Assembly (NCBI GenBank): GCA_964608945.1
Contig: CAZSQB010000004.1
Span: 1 to 38,693 of the forward strand
DNA length: 38,693 nt
Direction of reading: 5' to 3'
Origin: CAYWEP01 sp964608945
Lineage (GTDB): Bacteria > Patescibacteriota > Microgenomatia > Levybacterales > UBA12049
Shown here in pieces: positions 1-9,100 of this stretch (the stretch's first letter is position 1; every line of letters starts with the position of its first letter). The translations under genes and the position numbers were made by a program. The notes beneath the pieces are model-generated. The model was not told the origin of the DNA. It was given only the letters and a program-made list of their open reading frames with translations, and did not search any database.

Positions 1-110
1 CGAGTGCCGCTAGTTGCCGATCCAAAAGATAGTTTGCCTGGTGGATAAGACAGATAAGGCAATTTGCTGCTGACTCGGGGTCACTCAAATAAGACGAATA
101 GGTCGAATAG

Positions 111-131
111 GACCTATAGATCGTATAGGTC
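111..131 (-). terminator. Hairpin just downstream of the giant gene
   Basis: GACCTATA and TATAGGTC form a perfect 8-bp stem around a 5-base loop, 7 bases past the stop of the giant minus-strand gene. There is no T tract, so it may be an interspersed palindrome or an RNA 3' end rather than a classical intrinsic terminator. Confidence 0.35.
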
Positions 132-137
132 TTATCG

Positions 138-3100
138 TTAATTAACTACCCACCAACTTACCTTAATATCCCGATCAGCAGGAGCTTGCAAGCTGATGCG
201 GAAGGTAGATGAGCCGGTTGCTTTGGATCCTATTGCGACTGGCTCGTCTGGCGTTGCAAAGATTCTGGACTTTGTGGTGAGAGCTGTTGTTGAGACGTCG
301 ATACTTGTTTGGCCTTCTTTAATCGTTACTTGCCCGACTGCTTTACTCTCAGTATCTGATTCATCAATGTTTACTTTGGTTGCTGTAATCTCCCCGCGGG
401 TAACGATATTGCCTTTGGTGTCGATTGTTACTTTGCCAGCCATGATATTTACTCCTCCGATACCTTTACTCTGAAGATAGAGATCACCAAGAACGTTGAT
501 GGTTGCCACAGCCCTGCAATTGTTATCCTTCGTATTGTCATTCCTGGCTTGACCGGGAATCAGAGGATCCTCATTTTCATGAGGATGACAGGATGAATCA
601 TCAAGTCCATTGATTGAGAGCAAGCCTGCGGTGATGTTGCCGGTGACGCCGAGGTCAGAGAGGGTGGTGCGACCTAAGACCATGAGGTCTCCTGAGACTG
701 TTGCATTCTTTATGTCAAGATCCGCGATCGCGCTTTCTAATGAAGCAGAGCTACTCGCGCTACCTAGTGGTGAATTGAGTAGATCATTGAGGAGTGCGGC
801 TTGAGACGCGGTCTCCTGTGCTAGCTGCTCTATAATAGTAGTCCTTTCTATGAGGCTGTCTACTTTTTCACCCAGTACATCTACTTTGTTAGCTAGTGCT
901 GCGGAGGCAGTACTGTCTACCAGGCTCTTGTCAAACAGGTCAAGTATGTTGACCCCAGCGATAGTGAGGGATTTTGTGTCAATTGCGCCGGCTATAATAT
1001 TTCCTGCTGCCAGTTCTGAGAATACGCCTGCTCGATCGACTTTCTCCTCTCCTTTCTTCACACTGTATTTTGTCAGTATTGATTTTGTATCTTCATTTGC
1101 AAATATGTTGATATCTCCAGTGTCAGTCAAATACACATCAGGGTCATACCAGCCCATGGTGACATAGGCAGTCACTCTGCCTTCCGATTCACCTGAATAC
1201 GCTTCCATTGCCCGACCAATTGTCGGCCCTGGACGGGTTGCTTTTTTTGCGACTCCTGGGAGCGAGGAGAGGGTGAGCATATCACCAGGCTGTATGGGCC
1301 CATCACTCGTATTTACTTTCACGGGTACACGCCCAACCAATGCAACTGGTAAATACCGAGCGCCTGGAATCTTCTCTGACTGCTTTGCAGATAGTTGAAA
1401 ACCTGGTTGCTCTGAAATAACGCCAATCACCGCATCACTCGGATTGGCGCGTTTGACAAATTCTTTGTGGTCTTGGTCAATTGCCACGAGGTCACCAGCT
1501 TCTAAAGACTCGTCATAGGTCGGGTATTCCTCAGCCACATCAAAGCCACCGCCTGTCGAAATAATACTGTGTGAGAAAATGAAGCTGCCTTGGTTATCGG
1601 CCCATGGATTCATACTAGCTGAGGATGTCGCACTATAGTAAATGGATGCGACATTCTCAAATCCACCAAGCTCAGCACTCGTGCTTGCTCCTGATGCTCC
1701 GTGAAACTTAAGCGCGTATGATGATCCCTCAAGCTCTGGTCCTGTGTACTCGTATATTTCCGCTCCACCAAGACCAGCAGTATCTGTACCCCCGCGATAG
1801 GTCATCGCATACAATTTACCATTCCAAGGGATGAGTATATTCACAGTTGAGATGGCAGTCGTTCCACCCGAGGCAATCGTACCAGCAGTAGCTTGGGAGA
1901 CTTTGATCCAACTACCGACCTCACCGCTGAATTGATAGATCTCAGCTCCGCCTGCGCCTGCACTGCCTAATTCTTCTGTACCAGCATACAAACGGCCATT
2001 ATACACAGTCAAGGCAGTAACTCCATCGATACTAGCTGTACCACCGACAGTAATTGTGCCATTCGTTGAGGAGCTCAATCGCTCAAAACCACTATTAGCA
2101 AAACTTGCAGCAGGCTGTGTCAGAGTTCCAATGATCGCGCTATCACTATCACGAAATCCATAAACAATTCTGCCGTTGTAGGCTGTCATGGCTGAGGATG
2201 AAGCGATATCCGTCACTGCACCAGTGGAAAAACTGTATGTACCTTCAGTTGTCGCGCTTAGGGCTACACCTCTTAAGCTACCCCCAGCCATTCGGCACGG
2301 AGTCGACTTGCCATCAAAACCTTTTCGTGAATTTGCAAATAGATTCCCATTAAATGCAAGGAGTGCTGTGACTTCATCTTGAGCCAGGGGTGGGCTGCCG
2401 GTATTATCAGTACAGAGCTCCCCTGCGTTTGTTCCTTGTGCCTTGGCCCATGAATTCGAACTCGCCCCGCCCATGTAGGCGAGAAGCTCTGCATTACCTG
2501 CCTCTCTGGTACCAGCATAGAGTACTCCCCCAAACGATACCATCGCGGAAACGCCGTCTGTATTGGCCGTACCGCTACCGATTGTTCCGGGAGTACCTGA
2601 TATTTGTGTCCAGGAATCAACTGTTGGCGACACACCGTTTGAGAGACCGTTGAATCTATATACTTCTGCTTGATTTGTTTTCGCCGTGCCGATATACAAT
2701 CGTCCACTGTGTACTGTCATGGCAGTTACGCCGTCGATACTGGTATTGGAGGAGAACTGCCCTGGACCGATATTGATCCGATCCCAGCTTGTTCCTGTGC
2801 CATTGTAACGATACACCTCTGCTCTTCCTCCAGCCTTACTCGTACCAATATACAGACTGCCGTTGTAGACAACAGCTGCTGATATAGAGGCGATACCAGA
2901 CTCGCCACCAGATATGATAGTCCCAGCTACCGTATTAGTAACCTTGGTCCAGGTCTGCGTCGTTGTACTATCGACTGGCTTTGCCTCAATCCTCACATTT
3001 CCTGAGACAGTTAACTTCTCTCTGGCTGAGTCTGTACCTATGCCTACATTTCCATCATTTTTGATGACGAATCGAGTCGCGCCTGAAGCTGAGGCGGTGA

Positions 3101-6100
3101 AGAGATCGCCTTTGCCAATAGTATTTGTCACAACGAGTGAGGCAAAGGTTGAATCAGCTGAGATAGAAGCAGTTGGCGCGGTGTTGACAAGTCCGCGGAC
3201 ATCAAGTGTTGCTAAGGGTGAAGTTGTCCCAATGCCAACATTCCCACTACTATCAATCCTGGCTCTTTCCAAACCATTGGTTGAGAAATTGAGTGTATCT
3301 GCTCCTGAAGACCAAAGGCCTGTGTTGAGATCTCCTGTAAATGAGTAGGAAGGAGCAGTGACTGCTCCTAAGGACATAGCTGTTACTCCTGCTGCTGTGA
3401 TAGACCAATTGTCATCTGTTAGGGAGAGGGTTGTTGTAGAGGAGGAACCAATAGCAATAGTATTGGCAACAGCTCCAGTACCTATGTTCACGGTATTAGC
3501 AGAGGTAGCATTGGTACCAATGCTTATGGTATCTGCACCTGTACCTGTACCAAGGTTAATGGCATTGCCTCCATTGCCAGACCCTATGTTAATAGCTGTG
3601 TAGGCACTCGCTCCATTGCCAATGTTTAAAGCAGTGGTTGCTCCCCCACCAAGGCTTAAGGTTGTAACCGTACTGTCAAATACTGTTGCAGTTGTTGTGG
3701 TACTGGTGATATCAGCAGATGTTCCCCCATTGACTGCTAAGTCTCCTGTAATCCTGGTGTCGTCAAGAAGCTTGATCAAACTTGAACCTGAGTCCAAAAC
3801 GACCTCCCCTGTGGTGGAGCCACCAAGGGTTAAGGCACCCATTCTCAGAGATTGGATTGTTCCGTCTCCTCCGAGTGATAAACCAGTTGTTGTCGCTGCG
3901 ATAGATGCTGTTGGGGTACCTGAGTTGATATTGAGGACTGCAAATTTAGCAGAACTGGTTGCTGTACCACCAAGGGTAAGATCTAAAACAGACGCTTGAT
4001 TGGGAAAGATCACGCCACTAGCGATGTTCCAGTTGGAACCAGCACCTCCTGGACAAGAACCACTCCCTGTGACAAGACCACCAGTTGTGGTAACACAGGA
4101 AGCAGTTGCCACAGTTGAACCTCCTGTTCCCCCAACAAAGTATTGTCCTCCACCTGCGATTCTCACGTTGCCTGCTACCTCTAAGCGTTGGTTAGGGATT
4201 GGCACTCCAATACCCACGTTACCAGCGCTTTGTAGAACAAAGCGGTTAATTCCCCCTGCTGAGGCAACAAAGATATCACCAACACCACCATTGTCCACTT
4301 TGAGCACTGCATCTGAGGTAGTCCCTGAGACAGAGGCAACAGGGACGGTGCCTGAGGAGTAACGGACATCAAGTTTGGCAAGAGGTGAGGTAGTGTTGAT
4401 ACCGACATTGCCAGAACCTAAGAAGGCAAAGCGAGGATTCGTCGTAGCATTCCCCAATGTTAAGGCTTCTGAGGAATCAGTTGTATTGATGTTGATGTAG
4501 TCATCTGTCCCTTGCTGGATGTCCAAAGCATTGGCAACAGCATCCTGGAGGGATATGGCAATGGTATCTCCTCCATCACCAATGGTAGTTGCTGCACCAA
4601 AGTTGATGTTGCCTCCTGATAAAAAGAGGTCACCAAACATTGTTGCTGATGCACCAAGGTCTAAGCCATTGTCAGCATTAGGTCTCAGGGTGGTCCCTGC
4701 CAGAAGTAACTCATCTGTTCCTGCAATGGTGAGGGTTATGGTATCTGCTGTTGCTTCTCCTAGATCAATGTTCTCACTACTTGGTCCTAGGATGTCTCCC
4801 CCTCCTAAGGTTAAGTCTTGGGTGATATGGAGCTGAGTTGTGGGAGCGGTGGTACCAATACCAACACTCCCACCACTGCCGCTTGTTGGCATGACAATGA
4901 GATTTCCTGAGACAGTTGCTGTGGTAAGACCTGAACCCACGTTCAAGACGGCAAACTTGGCTGAGGAGGTTGCTGTTCCTCCCAACAAAAGGTCAAGGGT
5001 TTGGTTTTTAGGCTGTGCGGTGCCAGAGAGTATTTGGAACACGCCAGCAGTGAGGTTGGTGGCAAGGCTAGTCCAGGTAGGAGCACCTGTTCCCCCACTG
5101 GTTAAGACCTCACCAGAGTTGCCAACGGCAGAGAGCTCAAAAGAGTCTGCGTCTGAATAAGCTACTGCACCTGCTGCCAGGGTTAAGGCTTTGTTGGTTC
5201 CCCCATTGGCAATTGGGAGAACACCTGTTACATCTCCCGAGGCAAGGTCTACAGCTGAGGATGTAACAACACCAGCACTTGAGATGTGGGCAATGCCTGT
5301 GCCATAGCCACTTAGGGTAATACCATTGTTGGCGCCATTTCGTCCAGAGAGTATAACCTGGCCTGTGGTGGATCCGCCAATGGTGAGGGGGATCGCATTG
5401 AGCGATTGCAGACTCCCTCCTGCTGAAAGGGCAACCCCATTGGTACCATTCAATCCGCCTGAGAGTGAGGCAACAGGGGTGAGAGATCCTGCGATATTTA
5501 AGACTGAGAACTTGGCACTGGTTGTGGCTGTTCCTCCAAGGAGGAAGTCTTCTGTAGTATTTCGTTGTATTATGATACCGCTTGAAGCAATCTCTGTAAA
5601 TGGTGAGGCAACGTTACTGTTGCAAGTGCCTGTGGTTGCAGTGACAATACCCCCTGTGACAGTAAAGCAATCAACATCTGTTGCTGAGGCAATACCTCCT
5701 GTTCCCCCCACAAAGTATTGTCCTCCACCAGCAATACGGATATTCCCAGCAACTTCCAATCTCTGGTTAGGGAGTGGCACACCGATACCTACGTTACCAG
5801 AGCTTTGTAGAACAAACCGATTCACTCCAGAGTTAGAAGCGACGAAGATGTCACCAGTGCCTCTCTGATCAACAACGAGTGTTGCATGAGTGGAGACTGC
5901 AGCAATTGATGCTGTGGGAGCAGTATTGACGATCCCTCTTACGTCAAGCGCTGCTACTGGACCATTTGATTGATAGCCGTTCGTTGCATTGTTTGTATTA
6001 ATTCCCACATTCCCACCACCTGCAATAACAAACCGAGTAGTACCAGCCTGAGATGCAGTAAGAATATCATCCGGGCCAGGATTACTAGTTTGGCCAGCCG

Positions 6101-9100
6101 AAGTTTCAAACAATACTAATGCTTTACCGATATTTCCACTCCCGTCTATATTCAAAATGCCAACTGGGGACGTTGTGCCAATTCCAACATTTCCTGTGTT
6201 TATTATCCTCATCCGTTCAGTTCCAGTAAGTGTCGTTGTTGTCAAACCAGTAATAAATTGAATATTTGTTACGGCATTTTCAGTAGCTGAGTTTCCACCA
6301 ATAAAAAGGTTGTTTGCTGTATTAGTGCTCTGGGCTAACATCATAGTTACTGGTTCTTCGTCTATATCATAGTGGCCTGATTTGATTCTTCCTGTTTTAT
6401 TGGCATTATCTGTCAGAGAGCTTTGTAGCTTGATACCACCTGCGCCGTTATCGCTATGTAGAATATCAAGGTTGGTGAGAGGCGATGTAATACCTATACC
6501 TATGTTCCCATTGTTTGAAACAAAGAGACGGGATGAGAGTCCTGCATCTCCTCCTGGAGAAGTCCTCAGGTTTAGTGTTCCTCCATTGAGAACATCAAAC
6601 GTTGCTGCTGGATTTGCTCCTGTTGGTACAGCAAGTGCTAGATTGGATGAAATTGATGCAGTTGGATTACCTCCTGCCATATTCAGGAAGGCAAACTTGG
6701 CACTAGTTGATGCTACTCCTCCAAGGAGGAAGTCTTCTGTAATGTTGTTTTGAATGATTGTGCCATTACTGGTGATCTCTTGGAATGGAGAGGTTGTTCC
6801 ACAACCTGCTGCCACTGTCGTGACAATACCACCAGTAACAGTCACACAAGCGTTGGAGCCTGAGGCAACTCCTCCTGTTCCCCCCACAAAGTATTGTCCA
6901 CCACCAGCAATACGGATATTGCCTGCAACTTCCAATCTCTGGTTTGGCAGAGGTACTCCGATACCTACGTTACCAGCGCTTTGTAGAACAAAGCGGTTGA
7001 TACCACCATTTGATGCAACAAAGATATCACCAACTCCTGCGTTATCCACTTTGAGCACTGCATTTGAGGTAGTGCCTGAGAAAGAAGCAACAGGAACTGT
7101 GCCTGAGTTGTAGCGGACATCAAGTGTTGCTAAGGGTGAAGTTGTCCCAATGCCAACATTCCCACTACTATCAATCCTGGCTCTTTCCAAACCATTGGTT
7201 GAGAAATTGAGTGTATCTGCTCCTGAAGACCAAAGGCCTGTGTTGAGATCTCCTGTAAATGAGTAGGAAGGAGCAGTGACTGCTCCTAAGGACATAGCTG
7301 TTACTCCTGCTGCTGTGATAGACCAATTGTCATCTGTTAGGGAGAGGGTTGTTGTAGAGGAGGAACCAATAGCAATAGTATTGGCAACAGCTCCAGTACC
7401 TATGTTCACGGTATTAGCAGAGGTAGCATTGGTACCAATGCTTATGGTATCTGCACCTGTACCTGTACCAAGGTTAATGGCATTGCCTCCATTGCCAGAC
7501 CCTATGTTAATAGCTGTGTAGGCACTCGCTCCATTGCCAATGTTTAAAGCAGTGGTTGCTCCCCCACCAAGGCTTAAGGTTGTAACCGTACTGTCAAATA
7601 CTGTTGCAGTTGTTGTGGTACTGGTGATATCAGCAGATGTTCCCCCATTGACTGCTAAGTCTCCTGTAATCCTGGTGTCGTCAAGAAGCTTGATCAAACT
7701 TGAACCTGAGTCCAAAACGACCTCCCCTGTGGTGGAGCCACCAAGGGTTAAGGGTTGGGCATTGGTGGTTGAGAGGACACCTAATCCTGACAGCGTTGTT
7801 GCATTGTTACCTGAGTTAGCTGAGATAGAGGCAGTTGGAGTACCGCCTGCGATATTGAGGACTGCAAATTTAGCAGATGCGGTAGCTGTAGCCCCTAAGA
7901 GCAGATCAACGGTTGTGTTGCCAGTGTAAATAGCGCCACTGGTCTGTTGCCAGAGGTCAAGATTGGCAGCTGAGGGACAAGAAGCAGATCCTGTGACAAT
8001 ACCTCCTGTGGTTGTGACACAGGAGGCTGTACTCACTGCTACGCCTGAGACTCCTCCTGACTGATAGACTCCGCCAATAAGATTGAGATTGCCAGCGTTT
8101 GATAGAGTTAATCTGGTTGTTCCCGAAGCTGAAGCGGTGAGGATGTCATCACTTGCACCGGTTTGATTAAGAATAACCAGAGCCGTTCCAGCTGATTGGG
8201 TGGCTACACTGAGTCTGCCGATTGGTGTGGTTGTGCCAATGCCTATGTTGCCATTGTCATCAATTCTCATTTTTTCAGATCTTAAGGTTGTGGTATTTTT
8301 TGTTGTCTCAAAAGAGACGTAGGTTCCCTGGTTGCTCGTACTCCAGTTTTCTGATGCTACGATCTTAATAAGTCCTTGAGTAGCAGAAAATGCTGAACCT
8401 GTATAGCCTCTGGCTGATAAGACAAGTAATTGATCATCAGCTTGGGATGCAGTGGGAGTTGTCTGTGTGCCTCGTGCTCCTCGACCTAAAAATACCCCTG
8501 AGAGTCCTGTACCATATCCTGTCGCTGTGACAAATGCGCTTGCTTGATCTCTCTGCAGGTCAATGTGAAAGCTTGGATCTGTTGTGCCGATACCAAGATT
8601 ACCGCCTTCACTTAATCGCATTCGCTCTATTGGACCAATAGTCGTACTGCTATCTCCTGTTGAGAAGATAAGGTTTGCACTAATGCCACTGCCGTTTTGA
8701 ACTGTCGTGGCTGAGATGCTTGCGAGATGGATTGGTGTTAGTGTGCTCTGTCTGTTGAAGACAAAGCCGATGTTGGTGATTTTGCCTGCTGCACCTGTTT
8801 CATTGTTGGAAAGATTGAGCGTGTTTTTTCGACTCGCTGTTGTATTGTCTGCACCGCGAATCTCAAGCACTGCTGTTGGCGTTGTATTGCCGATGCCTAT
8901 ATTGCCATCGTTTTTGATAAACAAGCGCGATGCCACTCCCGCATCTCCACCTGGTGAAGTACGAAGGTTCAATGTCCCTCCATTGAAGAGATCGAGTGTG
9001 GCTGCAGGATTTGTTCCAGTTGGGACAGCAAGTGCTAGATTGGCTGAGATTGATGCAGTTGGATTACCAGAGTTGATATTGATAAAAGCAAAGTCAGCAG

